Origin: Costus lasius
Lineage: Eukaryota > Streptophyta > Magnoliopsida > Zingiberales > Costaceae
NCBI GenBank assembly: GCA_027563935.2
Contig: CM050448.1
Span: 67,217,843 to 67,281,842, forward strand
Direction of reading: 5' to 3'
DNA length: 64,000 bases
Below the pieces are notes generated by a model. That model was not told the DNA's origin. It saw only the letters and a program-made list of their open reading frames with translations, and did no database searches. A program made the translations under genes and the position numbers. Position 1 is the stretch's first letter. Every line of letters starts with the position of its first letter. Shown here piece after piece: positions 46,465 through 59,059 of this stretch.

Positions 46465-48409
46465 TGATGACTCTAGATTTCATAGTATTTTTCGTACTTA
46501 TTTAGTAGTCTTTTGAACCATAATGTTACTCTTTTGCCTTGTTTTTACACCTTTTATACCAAATACTTTGGAATCTACACAATCTTTGGTTGTTGATCAA
46601 TTTCAGGTAAAAAGGCATTATTATTGCTGGTTTTCGAGCAATATCGATGCATGAACGAATTCTAATCATCAGGTGGAGTCTACCCATCAAATTTCAAGAA
46701 AAAAGGGGCCAAACTGCAAAAATACGGCACTACCGTATTTTTGAGCACATCTCTCACGGTACCGTATTTCTCAGAAGAAGTTTTGGGCGAAATACGGCAC
46801 TGCCGTATGAATGTTCACGGTGCCGTATTTTTCTGCGTTCTCAAACAGAAAGTTTCGACAGAATTACGGCACTACCGTGGGAAATTACATGGTACCGTAT
46901 TATTCGACGATTTTGACCAGAGACTTTTGGAAGAATTACGGCAGTACCGTGAGGTTTTCCACGGTGCCGTATTTTGTGCAAATTCTGACCAGAAGGATTT
47001 GACAGAAATATGGCACTACCGTATTTATGAGAAACATTATCACGGCACCATAATTTTTACACAGAACTCACAGAATGAAATACGGCACTGCCGTATGACT
47101 CTTCACGGTGCCGTATTTTGGAACTCGGAATTTTGATTTTTCCGCCCGATTCTTACAAAGACCATATCTTTTGATCCAGACCTCCAAATTGAGATCTGAA
47201 AGAAGGGGCAAACTCTTCTTAACGAGGAGAATATAACCAGACTAAAAGGAACGAATTTTATCAAGAATCCACAGAGAAATTGAGGGAAAGGCAGAATTGC
47301 TAGGGTTCATCGGTTCTCCACCTATAGACCACCTCCGGCCATGAAATTTGATAGAGAGCTTAACCTGGTGAAGGAGAACGTGCATCTAAAGTTTCAAAGC
47401 AAAATGATTCCTATTGGAGGAGAAATCAATGAAACAACGGTGACAGTGCTAATTCTAGGCAAATACGGTGCTGTAATTTCATTACAGCACTGTTTTGTAA
47501 CTCTTTTCTCCTCTTTGTGATTCCTATTCATACAAAAACATGTTTTATTATAATTCCTTCATCATGGTAGCTTAATCTTTCTTTGGGACATGGGGGTGTA
47601 ATCTCTTTGTTTTTTAATGGCTAGAAAACCCTAATTTTGTCAACTGATCTTATTATGATAATTTTACTCTTGTGATTGATTGTTCTTTGATTCTCCTTTG
47701 TGTCTTAAATATCAGCATGTTTTAGAGTTTTGCAAAATAGACCGAGAGGTTGATTGTTTGAAATTTGGAACCCTAGGAATTGTTGAGTTTGGAACTATCG
47801 TAAGAGAATAGGTAGTTCTTCGAATTCTGATTTTTAGTGATTTTATTGCCATGTTGAATTTCTGATACTTTGGATTGAGTTAATGTGTATACTTGATTTG
47901 ATATTGCAAGAGATTGAGTATCGAGTCGTTCGAAACCCTTGAGTAAAACTAGTGTTGAGACTCGGATGCACGAGAGTGATCTTTGAGTTTCCACTTGAGG
48001 TGATCAACCTAGAATTCGGATGCACGAGAGTGATCCTTGAGTTCTTAGCTGATGGTTTACTTATTTTTAGCATTGAATAGATCTTGCGCGAGAGTGGAGA
48101 TCGGTTCTTTGTATGATTGTCTACGCGAGAGCGAGATAATTTATTTATAAAGTAAATTTTACCTTTACCATAATAGAATTAGATTGACAAATACTTATCT
48201 TAATCTAGTCATTAGAAATTAAAGTAGATGAACCCCTAGACCCGATTTCCTCTCTGATATTTTCTCCGTGTTCTTTTCGATAGTTTGATTCACTATTTTT
48301 CGATTGCCTAGCTAGCGAGAAATCGATTATTCAGTACTTGACAACAAGGTCTCTGTGGTTTGATATCTATTTTATTACTTCGAGTATCCGTGCACTTGCG
48401 GACACAATA
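46465..48409 (+). repeat. Athila-3 3' LTR
   Basis: TGATGACTCTAG to GGACACAATA (terminal CA changed to TA), followed by target duplication ATGGA. Closely similar to the 5' LTR; the dyad array at 46722-47117 has the same spacing, including the 32-bp offset in unit 1. Confidence 0.95.
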
Positions 48410-48414
48410 ATGGA

Positions 48415-48861
48415 CTAGGTGATAGCCCTGATATTTGACAAGCATAGAACATGCATGCGCCACTTGTAGACTCTTGAGAGAAATGAAAGTCTAAGATTTA
48501 TGATGAGTCATTGATGATTGATGAACATGCATGCATACTTGGCAGCTTGTTCCAGCCAAGACCAAAGTGACATTCTAGCTATCAAAGTACTAGTGCTTGA
48601 AGCTGGGGGAGATTCAAAGCAAACTATATAAAAGCAGAGTAAATTTATGCTTTGTGAAGCAGTTTGAATAAGTGAGAGTTCTTTACAGAACTTCATGAGA
48701 TTCAAAATAAGATACTCAAGTGCTAATACCTTGTCTTGTGGACAGAGGTAATAAAGGCAGCACATTTTGACATTAACATAGTGGGCCCATTGACTAGTGC
48801 TCTGGTGCAGCAAGAGCATGGTAGGTCGAGCCTAGGAGATGGCGCTGAGGTCATGCTCCTA
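48415..48861 (+). other. Copia-2 internal region, right piece
   Basis: Continues from 26627. No RT, RNase H or other domain is seen in any frame. Confidence 0.7.
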
Positions 48862-48876
48862 GTGTAAGTGGGAGAT
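48862..48876 (+). promoter_or_regulatory. Copia-2 polypurine tract
   Basis: GTGTAAGTGGGAGAT directly before the LTR start TGTTAGTTTTTATGCCC. Confidence 0.88.
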
Positions 48877-49915
48877 TGTTAGTTTTTATGCCCGAGGACC
48901 TTTGGGATGGTCCAATGGGATATGTGTATCTCATATGTTTGAAATATGAGATATCCTAGCATGGTCGTTGTTATGCAAATATGTACATAAGAGATACATG
49001 TTTTATTTAGTCTCAATTTTGTCCCCGGTCGAGAATCATGGTGGATATGAGACAGCTATGATTCACTTGAGACAGGTATAAGTGTTGGTTGAGCACGGGT
49101 TGCTAACGCAGACATATAGGTATATCAAGGGAGATATAGTAGACCGACCTGCCATGAGGATTCATCTTGGTGTCACAAGATGAAGATCACAGTGATAGAG
49201 TTACGATTGTCCTAGACTGAGGGCATTGGCTTCTCTATATAGTGAATGAGGCACTTTGATATAACCTAACGCTTCACCGTAAAAGGGAAGTCATAACAGT
49301 TGTCATTGGTTGCATCATGAGCCATATGAGATATTCAATGTGCTAAGAGAGATTTGCCCCTTCCTTGCGGGGAAGCTTGATGTCAATGGCGCCCTTTGTA
49401 GATGACTGAAAGTGTATGGCCATACCCACGTGAGAACCTGATTTTGTCATGACGATAATATTAGGGTCAACAAGTGTAACATGCTTGCCTAATCTGGACA
49501 TCAGTCTGGCAAAAGGATAATTATGTACGTATAGTTTGTCACAGTTATAGAGGTTGTCGATGGTGACATTTATTCTGATGACTTGGGTAGCAATGATGTA
49601 CTGTTAGGTGCCACTCATTGCTTGTGATGATATAATCATCACTACCAATGTCTAAAGAACCTGCAGAGTCGCACACCTAGACGCTAGAGACTCTGTATTG
49701 ATCGGATAGCCTCAGATCGGATTTATGGACGATTCGGATCTATTTGGGAGTTTTATACTTCGCGGATGATTTATATGAGTTGAGATGAGGCTTATGGATT
49801 TTGGTAATTGAGTTGACCCTGGTTGACCTCAGGTGACCAGTTTTGAGTCCGGTTGACTAGGTCTATGTCGATGAGTCAAAACTCGGGTTTGCAGTGAGAT
49901 CTGTGTGGTGGTTTG

Positions 49916-52009
49916 TGTTGGTGTATATGCCCTAGGACCTAGTTTTGGTCCATCTTTGTACTACTTGACTCTGATATTAATATATATCTTTCTGGCATTG
50001 TCGTTATCATTGTTTGTCTACACCTGCGATTGTGTACTTACATGATAATGTCCCTGGAGACAGATTGGATCTGTGCTCGAACTATTGTCCCTAGTCGATG
50101 TACCTGAGTGGATATGGGACAGCTCTGGTACTTGTGAGACTGGTATGTGGGCTGGTTAGGCACGTGGTGCTAGCGCAGACACATGGGTATATCATTGGAG
50201 GATATACTGGATAGACCCGCTGTGAGGCTATGACTTGGTGTCATGAGTTATCCTCACAAGTGACAGGAGATGCATTGATCCCTTGACTTGAGGTCATTGA
50301 CCATTCTATATGGTTAGGGACTTGCTTTGATGCAACCTAACACCTTGCCGTAGTTGGGAGGTCATAACGGTTGACATTGAGCATGTCACGACCCATATGA
50401 GAAGGTCAATGGACAGACATAGGATTTGCCCCTTCCTTTGGGAAGTATGATATCCATGGAGCTCCCTTATGGTTCTATGACTGAGAGTGTATGGCCATAC
50501 CCAGGTAAGAACCTGTTCTAGTCATAGCCATGTGATTGGATGAAAACAAGTGGTGACACACTTGTCCAATCGGATATCAGTTCGGCAAAGAGACTGTAAT
50601 GCATCTGTACCTAGTTGCGATGATGGGGATGTCGATGTCGATATCCATTCCAATAACCTGGGTAGCAGCGATGCACTGCTAGGTGCCACTCACTGCTTGT
50701 GATGACCTTTGGTCAGCACTGCCAGCGTTAGAGGAACCTACAGGGTCGCACACCTTGATACTCGAGTTTTCATATTGATCGGGTAGCCTTTAGATCGAGT
50801 TATTGGATAACTTGAATCTATTTGGGAGATTTCATCAGCGCCAATGGGCCTGATGAGATGGAAGAAACTTATTGGGGCCAACTTCCGTTTTTGGCATATC
50901 GATCAAATTAACCATGGTTAGCCTCATTTAACCATGGGTTAAATTGGATTGGATCCAATAGCTTGGTTAACATGCATAATGGACTTTTGGCTTGGCCCAT
51001 TGCTTAGTTGGGCTTGCTAATAAGTTGTATTAAAGGGCTATGAGGCTTGAAGGGTATAATGGGGATGAATTAATGGGATATGCGCATATGGGATTCTAGT
51101 TGGACTAGAATTTGCGCCTATGCCTTGTTTGGTATCTCCTAGGTGATTAAATCAAATTGGATTTGATTAAATCACACAAGATAATTGATTGGATTGTGTT
51201 TGACAATTGTGGGCTGATTATTAACATAATTAGAGTCCTAATTGGATTAGGACTTGCGCCCAAGCCACATTAGGCAATCCATCATATTGCCTTGACTAGG
51301 TCTAGGCGCATGGATGGGATTAATGCCTCATATGGCATGATATGGGCGTATATGGCTGATGCTTGCTTTGGCAAGTCTTAGGCGCATATGGGAGTGGAGA
51401 TTTAATCAATATACTTGATTGGATAATCTCCTAGAATCATGCCCTAATTGTCAACACTTGCCATTCTCCCCTAACCGCCTCTTGCTCCTATAAATAAGCC
51501 CTTGCCGCCCCCTCTCTTGATGATGCTAATTCCTTGGAGGCGTGAAGCATTAGAGGGCGACGGCTTGGAGAGCTTAGAGCTCTTCTTCTTCCGTCAAGGG
51601 CGCAAGCTTGCTTCTTCTCTTCCTTTCCTTGGCGCAAAGGAACAAGAAGGCTTGCGGCGTTGTCTTCTCCTTCCATCTCCTTGGCGCATCACATCTTGGT
51701 GGTGGCGCAAGTTGCTTGGAGGATTCTCCTAAGGCATGGATCTTCTTCCCGAGGCTAGCACCGGGCGAGGAAGAAGAAAACTTGAGGAATCCGTGTGTGC
51801 GAGACTGCAGAGGGCGAACACTTGGGCGCCTTCATCGACATCGGCTTCTAATTGCTTCAAGGTACTTACTATCACATCGTGTCGACCCCCTCGCAAGAGA
51901 TCTTCACTGGGTTTTTGGGACTAGCCTGTTTCGGGGACATTCTTCCACTGCGTAAAATGTGTATCCATGGCTCTGAAAATTTGTAAAATGTCCCCGGGGT
52001 TTCCCAACA
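49916..52009 (+). repeat. Copia solo LTR nested in Copia-2 LTR
   Basis: TGTTGGTGTATATGCCC to GGGGTTTCCCAACA, 2094 bp, flanked by GTTTG (49911-49915 and 52010-52014). TATA box TATAAATAA at 51489-51497. Open frames inside it show no domain. Confidence 0.94.
51489..51497 (+). promoter_or_regulatory. TATA box of the solo LTR
   Basis: TATAAATAA about 520 bp before the LTR end. The sequence downstream is GC-rich, as in a transcribed leader. Confidence 0.6.
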
Positions 52010-52177
52010 GTTTGATCACATGCGCCCACCAGCTTGTGATATATCCAAATATTATGTTCAGATATATATTTGAATTAATTGTTAATTAATTCATAAGTGG
52101 TGGGGGTCACAACTTAACTTGTGAATATTTTGAATAAAAATATTATGACTTAAGTTAGTGGGCCCACGCATTAAATT

Positions 52178-52186
52178 TATAAATAC
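52178..52186 (+). promoter_or_regulatory. TATA box of Copia-2 right LTR
   Basis: TATAAATAC in an AT-rich stretch, followed by GC-richer sequence. Confidence 0.55.
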
Positions 52187-52742
52187 AGGGGCTTGGGGGT
52201 CGCATATAGTAGTGGTCACTAGCTTCAAACCCTAGCCACCTATGCTCCTTTCCTCTTCATAGCCGCTGCCCCCTTCTCCTGCTTAGCACCTCCCTTCTAG
52301 TTGTCACCACCTTCATCCAAGGTGGGCAACAACTTCCTCTTGGCGCAAGGAGAACCTAGAGGGTCTCTCCTTCCTTCCTTGACATTTTGGTGGCGCATCT
52401 AGAAGAAGTGGACAGCATACCATAGTTGATGCAAGCATTGCTCTTGGCACAACTTGAAGAGGATAGCACCTTGGTACATCTTCCCTGAAGGTGGCACAAG
52501 TTTGCTGATTAACTCCCATAGGCATGGATCTCCTCTCCCAAAGCTAGCTTGTGAGTGGAGTGGAGGAGTCTCGTGGCCGTCCGTGTGTGAATGACTTCAA
52601 GGGCTTGTGTAAGTAAGGTATAATACTCTTCACATCCTACGGTTTTCTCTGGTAAGTAGATCCTGACATTTTGGTGGGAATTCTATTTCGGACCATCTTC
52701 CGCTGCATTATTAATTTTTATACGGCATGGGGATTCCCAACA

Positions 52743-52781
52743 GATGGCGCTAAGGTCATGGTCCTAGTGTAAGTGGGAGAT
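52743..52781 (+). other. 39-bp internal remnant between two LTRs
   Basis: GATGGCGCT to the polypurine tract AGTGGGAGAT. It repeats 48838-48876 with few differences. It is all that separates one LTR end from the next LTR start. Confidence 0.88.
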
Positions 52782-54460
52782 TGTTAGTTTTTATGCCCTA
52801 GGACCTTTGGGATGGTCCAATGAGATATGTGTATCGCATCTATTTGATAGATGAGATATCTTGGCATGGTCGTTGTTATGCAAATATGTACATTTGCGCA
52901 CATGGATAATTACATGTATGATGTCCCTAAGAGATAGATGTTTTATTTAGTCTCAGTTTTGTCCCCGGTCGAGAATCATGGTGGATATGAGACTGCTATG
53001 ATTCACTTGAGACTGGAATATGCATTGGTTGAGCACAGGTTGCTAACGCAGACATATAGGTATATCAAGGGAGATATACTAGACTGACCCGCTATGAGGA
53101 TTCATCTTGGTGTCACAAGATGAAGATCACAGTGACATAGTTACAATCTTGCTAGACTTGAGGGCATTGGCATCTCTATATGGTGAATGAGGCACTTTGA
53201 TACAACCTAATGATTCGTCGTAAAAGGGAAGTCATAACGGTTGTCATTAAGTGCATCATGAGCGATATGAGAGATTCAATGTGCCAAGGGAAGATTTGCC
53301 CCTTTCTTGCGAGGAAGCATGATGTCCATGGCACCCAATGTGGATGACTGAAAGTGTATGGCCATACCCAAGTGAGAACCTGATTTAGTCATGCCATAAT
53401 ATTGGGATCAACAAGTGTGGCATGCTTGCCCATTTTGGATATCAGTCTGGTGAAAGGACAATTCTGTACCTACACTTTGTTGTAGTTTTAGAGGTTGTCG
53501 ATGGTGACATTTATTCTGATGACTTGGGTAGCAATGATGTACTGCTAGGTGCCACTCATTGCTTGTGAGTATTTTTAGATTATCACTGCCAACGTCTAAG
53601 TAACCTGTAGGGTCGCACACCTAGACACTCGAGTTCTCATACTGATCGTTTAGCCTCTGATTGTGTGATTCAGATCATTCTGGGATGCTGATGCTTTGAG
53701 ATTTCTTCTGAGGAGATGATATTTTATGTTTGACCACTAGTTGACCTCTAGTGGACCACGTTTGATCTCTATTGACTTGTGTTATCAAAATGAGTTAAAC
53801 AATGGTCTTAGTGCAAGTTTGGACTTGGCACTTTAGTTACATAAATAAAATAAAATTATTAATTGGCAAGAGAATTTTTCTCTTGGCTAATGAATATGTA
53901 TAGGTGCATTTTGCAATTAAATATTTAGTTATGGAATTTAAATAGGCGCCTAAACAAAGTCCCACATGGAAAAAAATCTCCAAGAATAGCTGGTTCATCT
54001 ATTATAAATAGAGAGGCTCTCTTGGGAGATTTTTGCACCAGTTCTTTTTCTCATCTCCTATTGTTGTCTCCCCTCTCCTCCTTGGAGTGAGGGTCTTGAA
54101 GGTGATAACAAGTGGTAGTGCTACCCACTCCTTGTCACCAACACTCCCATTTTTCCATGGCACTGGATCTTGGCGATTGACACAAGTTGAGAAAATCCTA
54201 GAGGCATGGATCTCATCTCCCGAGGCTAGCACCGAGCATGGAGGTTGGAGAGGACTCGAGGAGCCTGTGTGTGCGTTATTGCAGAGGACGTACACTTGTG
54301 CGTCTGTATCATCGACTGCTCGTAAAATTGCTTGACAAGGTACTACTCTTCACATCCTTCGGTTTTCACTCGTAAGGGATCCTAGTGTTTCTAGGAATTC
54401 TGTTTCAAACCGTCATTCCACTACGTTATAAATTTGCATAAGGTCCCGGGATTCCCAACA
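52782..54460 (+). repeat. Second copy of the Copia-2 type LTR
   Basis: TGTTAGTTTTTATGCCC to GGGATTCCCAACA, 1679 bp, closely similar to 48877 onward. TATAAATAG at 54003-54011. It is followed not by a primer site but by tandem-repeat sequence, so it is a 3' LTR. Confidence 0.88.
54003..54011 (+). promoter_or_regulatory. TATA box of the second Copia-2 type LTR
   Basis: TATAAATAG, followed by the usual GAG-rich start of a transcribed leader. Confidence 0.6.
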
Positions 54461-54838
54461 CTCTCATGGTGGCACAAACCCATACCTAGCCGAGCCCTAG
54501 GGTGGCTTCTAGGGTTACCTAGAGGAGCACCTAAAGGGGGTTGGCGGCTAGGGTTAGGGTTGGTGCACCTCACCCTAAAGGTGGCGCATCCCCTTCTTTG
54601 ACGTAACCTTGAGTGGCTTCTAGGGTTACCTAGTTGGTATGCTTAAGGTATGATGGTTGAATAAGGTAATGGTGTAACCTAACCAAGTTAGGAGTCTGAT
54701 CTTTGTCCTTAGCTAAACCATGAGACCTTCTAAGGTTTCCTAGTTGTGCATCAAGGGTTCAAGGGCTACTGATGAAGATGGCTGACCCTAAGGGGTTGAC
54801 CTACATCAATAGCCAAACCATGTTGACTTCTAGGGTCA
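54461..54838 (+). repeat. Degenerate 100-111 bp tandem repeat, left part
   Basis: Units share CTTCTAGGGTTACCTAG-like cores at about 54505, 54616, 54726 and 54826. The array continues at 56916 after the solo LTR. No coding motif. Confidence 0.7.
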
Positions 54839-56915
54839 TGATGACACCGAAATTTATAGAAAATTTCATGCCATTTCATTAGTATTTTTGTGTCATATTC
54901 ATAGACTCTGCTTATTTTTATGCCATTTTTATCAAAATTTGCGGAATCTACACTCTTTTCTATTTTTTTTATGATTTTCAGGTAAAAAGGCTTGTTTTTT
55001 AGTCGATTTCGAGCAATCCAGATGCATAATTGAATTCACAACATCAAGAAGAGATCACACAACAAATTTCAGAAGAATTGGAGCTTCAGAACAAATTACG
55101 GTACCCCCATTATAGTTTTTACGGTACCGTAATTTGACTGCACTCGCAGAACAAATTTACAGCACTACCGTAAAAATCTTTATGGTGCCGTAATTTGGGA
55201 TTTTTGCAGGCAGAGAAGTTTATGTAATTACGGCACCACCGTAAATATCTTTATGGTGCCATATTTTGACGCGTTTTCGGGCAGAGATTGGATGGAGATT
55301 ACGGCACTGCCGTAAACTCAATTACGGTACTGTAATTCGGGTTGATTTTCCACCCGAAGACATTGTTCACATTATGGCACTGCCGTAAAGCACTTGACGG
55401 TACCGTAATTCTAGAGGATTATGACCCGAGAGCTCGCTGTCCAGATTATGGCACTGCCGTAAACTTCATTACGGCCGTAATTACAAAGTTGCTTGTGATT
55501 TTCCCGGTCAACTCTGAAACTGATTCTTGCGGAGAAGATTGTGATCGATCCAAGCCATTAAACACCTTGCCATAAGAACCAATAGGGGAGTTTTTGCGAA
55601 GATGAAGACAAAGGGACCGAAAGCCCTAATTTTCGTTGACCACACAAAGAGAAATCGAGTTTCACGTATCCGCCATAGGGTTCACTGCCGGGAAGTGTAC
55701 ATGCTATCTCCGGCTGTGAAACTTGAGTGGAAGCTATGCATAGAGGAGGAGAAGGTGTCCCAGAAGTTTCAGCATGAAAGGATACCAGACGGAGGAGAAA
55801 TCAAGAGAAAACCGAGCGCCGCCGCTGTTCGCCCTAGATTACGGCCGTAAACTTCTTTACGGTCGTACCATAATTTCTCTATCTTCTCCCTTTTGATTTC
55901 CTTCAACATGGATTATTGTAATCTTCCCTCTATGATAGCTTAGACTTATTTCGGGACATGGGGGAGAAATTCACATGATTTTTAATGACTAGATAACTAT
56001 TCCTCCATTATTTCGTCATGTTTAATCTTAGCATGATGATTTTACTCATGTGGTAATTGTTCTTAGACTCCTTTTAGATCCATATTATTATGCATGTTTT
56101 AGAGTTTTCGCAATAGACTGAAAAGTAATTTGCTTGAGAACTTGGAACCCTAGAATTGCATGTTAGGAACCCTCTTAGGTTAGTTCTTATTTGTTTGATT
56201 CTAGTAGATTAATTGCCATGATAATGATATGAATCTAAAGATCGAGTCTAAATTATCAAACGTGGAGATCTTGTGCGAAAGCAAGGATCTGAAAATTGGA
56301 GAACCATGAGTAAAACTAGTGTCGAGACTCGGATGCACGAAAGTGATCCTTGAGATTCCACTAGAGATTATCAACCTAGAATTCGGATGCACGAAAGTGA
56401 TCCTTGAGTTCTATGTTTGATGATTTACTTATCTTCAGCGTTGGGACTAATCTTGCGCGAAAATGAGGATTGATCCGTCCATGGTTGTCTGCACGAGAGT
56501 GAGACAATCCTTTTATTAAGTAAATTACATCTTTATCATAATGAAATTAAACTGACGAAATCATTATTCATGTCTAGTCATAGAAATTAAAGTGAATGAA
56601 ACCCTAGTCCAAGCTTTTCTCTATGATATTTCCTTTTTAGTTTTCGATTGCCCGTTTTCACTATTTCGATTGCCTAGATAGTAAGAAATCAATTATTCGG
56701 TATTCAACAACATAGGTCACTGTGGGTTCGATATCTATTTTATTACTTCAAGAATCCGTGCACTTGCGAACACTACAAGTCTAGGGACAACAAGTTTTTG
56801 GAGCCGTGTCAGGGAGTGACAATAGCCCTGTTCGCCAACACTTAGGTTTTGGCCGCGACACCTGAAACAAGTCTACCTACTTGTATTCAAAAGTGTGTCC
56901 TTTCGAATCACAACA
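54839..56915 (+). repeat. Athila solo LTR (Athila-4)
   Basis: TGATGACACCG to GAATCACAACA, 2077 bp, flanked by GGTCA (54834-54838 and 56916-56920). It has a dyad array, GNRA hairpins near 56272-56500 and a primer-site-like stretch at 56792-56819 inside its 3' end, as in Athila-2. No internal sequence. Confidence 0.95.
55096..55480 (+). repeat. 72-bp dyad array in Athila-4 LTR
   Basis: Units at 55096, 55157, 55228, 55299, 55372 and 55446 (steps 61, 71, 71, 73, 74). The second dyad is 23 bp on in all six (55119, 55180, 55251, 55322, 55395, 55469). Confidence 0.95.
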
Positions 56916-56920
56916 GGTCA

Positions 56921-57640
56921 CCTAGTAGTCCAACAATGGGTTCAAGGGATGATGGTAAAGGTTGATTACCCTAAAGGGCTGATCAACTTGACTAGCCGAA
57001 CCATGATGCTTACTAAGGCTGCCTAGTGGTGCATATAAGGGTTCATGGGCAGATCAAGATGGTTTGGCCACCTAACCTTGGTAAGGGGCTGTTTTCTCTA
57101 TTAGTCATGAATGAGAAGGCTCTTAGGGGTCCTTCATGCATTCAAGGGCTGAATAAGGGAAGAACAACACTTATACTTGCATGATGACACCTCCATGCAT
57201 AGGGGCGCACCTCATGGGTGGCACACCTAGCAAGAGAAGTGGCGCATCTAGCAAGCAAGGTGAGACACATGGAGAGGATGGCACATGGATGTTTGGCCGA
57301 ATCCTAGAAGGAGTCTGGGTTTGCGAGCTATCTTCTAGAAGAAGCTCTAAGTTGGCGGAATCCTAGGAGGAGCCTAAGATTTGCGAGTTGGCTTACAGAG
57401 AAGACTCGGGCTGGCCAAACCTAAAAGGGATCTAGGGCTTTCCTGGATGGTGGCTTTGGGGATTGCGAGCTGACCCATGGAGCTTAATATCTAGGTGGCG
57501 CACCTCAGGGCTTAGGAGCAAAGCCCTTAGGGCACTAAGGGATGAGCTAAGGACTTGTTGGCATGAGCCTATAGCTCATAGCTCTTGGTAGTGCTAGGTG
57601 GCTAGGACTAGGTTTAGGGGTTTGTTACCCGACTTATGGG
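56921..57640 (+). repeat. Degenerate tandem repeat, right part, and flanking debris
   Basis: Continues the repeat (core TACTAAGGCTGCCTAG at 57011, about 101 bp from the previous core once the solo LTR is removed). From 57240 a looser repetition of TCCTAGAAGGAG and TTTGCGAG occurs. No gene. Confidence 0.6.
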
Positions 57641-58193
57641 CTTTGATCATATCATATTTATTGTTTCTGCCGCAACATGCCTTTACTGCTTTTGTTTTAT
57701 ACCAGCATAGAATTGCATGCCTGTATTAGTAGAATAAGATTAAAGCTCGTGGTGCCGAGACCACAAAAATCCTCGCTAATTCATATCAAGTCGCATTTCT
57801 TAGACTTCTGACATGTAATCCTCATCAAACTGTCGATCATTGGTGTTGTGCATTGTTTCCCACCTCATGGGACACACCCACCTATCTTCAAGAGGCATGT
57901 GGTGATAATAATTTCCCAGTCCGGTTAAAACTCTAGGCGCGTCTTTCACAAGAAAATTATTGGCCCAGGGTATAACGGTTAGGTTGGACTTGACCAGATT
58001 TTCATATGTGTTGGTTCACATGATGAAAGTTTTGGAGGCATCCTCAAGAGGTTGGAGCTTTGTGCTGTATCTAGCCCTCGTTGGACACAAAGTGCTTGAA
58101 CTATCTTGAGAGGGGAATTGCTAACTTGCAATTGGCCAGGGGACTACCTTAGGAAGCATGCGTCACCTTGTGCAGTACATCCCATTCTCATGG
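57641..58193 (+). other. Copia leader fragment
   Basis: Matches, on the plus strand, the Copia-3 leader at 35560-36010: CACCCACCTATCTTCAAGAG, GGTATAACGGTTAGG, TAGCCCTCGTTGGACAC. Noncoding. Confidence 0.75.
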
Positions 58194-59059
58194 TGTTGTT
58201 GTTTATGCCCTAAAACCTAGTTTTGGTCTAACTTTGTACTACTTGGTACTGATATTTCTTATATATCATTCTGGCATTGTCATTATTATGCTTAGTTTAC
58301 ATCTGCGATTATGTTCCTACATGATAATGTCCTTGGAGGTGGATCTGTGCTCGAACTATTGTCCCCAGTCGATGTACCTTAGTGGATATGGGACAGCTAT
58401 GGTGCTTATGAGACCATTATGTGCGCTAGTTAGGCACGAGGTGCTAATGCAAACATATGGGTATATTAGTGGTAGATATACTGGACCGACCCGCTGTGAG
58501 GTGTGTCATGAGTTATCCTCACAAGTGACAGGAGATGCATTGATCCCTTGACTTGAGGTCATTGACTCTTCTATGTGGTTAGGAACATACTTTGATACAA
58601 CCTAACACCTCAACGTAGTTGGGAGGCCATAGTAGTTGACATTGAGCAAGCAACGGTCCATATGAGAAGGTCAATGTACAGATAGAGGATTTGTAGTTTC
58701 TTGTGGGAAGTATGACATCCATGGGGCCCCGCCTATGGCTCTATAACTGAAAGTGTATGGCTACACCTAGGTGAGAACCTGATTTAGTCATAACCATGAG
58801 ATTGGGTTAAAACAAGTGGTGACACACCTGTCCAATTGAATATCAGTTTGGCAAAGAGATTGTAATGCATCTGTACCTAGTTGCGATGATGGGGATATCG
58901 ATGTCGATATCCATTCCGATGACTTGGGTAGTAGCAATGCACTGCTAGGTGCCACTCACTGCTTGTGGTGACCTTAGGTTAGCACTGCCAATGTTAGAGG
59001 AACCTACAGGGTCGCACACCTTGATACTCGAGTTCTCGTATTGAACAATAAGCCTTTGA
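58194..59059 (+). repeat. Copia LTR, 5' part, cut by the gag-only element
   Basis: TGTTGTTGTTTATGCCC, then CCTAGTTTTGGTC, matches the start of the solo LTR at 49916 for about 870 bp. It stops at 59059, where the next element begins; its remainder should lie right of the window. Confidence 0.88.

Larger units (their letters stand above)
26633..48409 (+). mobile_element. Athila-3: Athila element lacking RT and integrase, with nested Copia-3
   Basis: Flanked by ATGGA on both sides (26628-26632 and 48410-48414), a 5-bp target duplication. Both LTRs are present (1926 and 1945 bp). Without Copia-3 the element is about 10.3 kb. It holds gag, protease and a long third ORF but no RT, RNase H or integrase. 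Inserted into the internal region of Copia-2. Confidence 0.95.
48877..52742 (+). repeat. Copia-2 3' LTR, split by a solo LTR
   Basis: Two pieces (48877-49915 and 52015-52742) make an LTR of about 1767 bp, from TGTTAGTTTTTATGCCC to GGGGATTCCCAACA. TATAAATAC at 52178-52186 is its likely TATA box. Confidence 0.88.
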
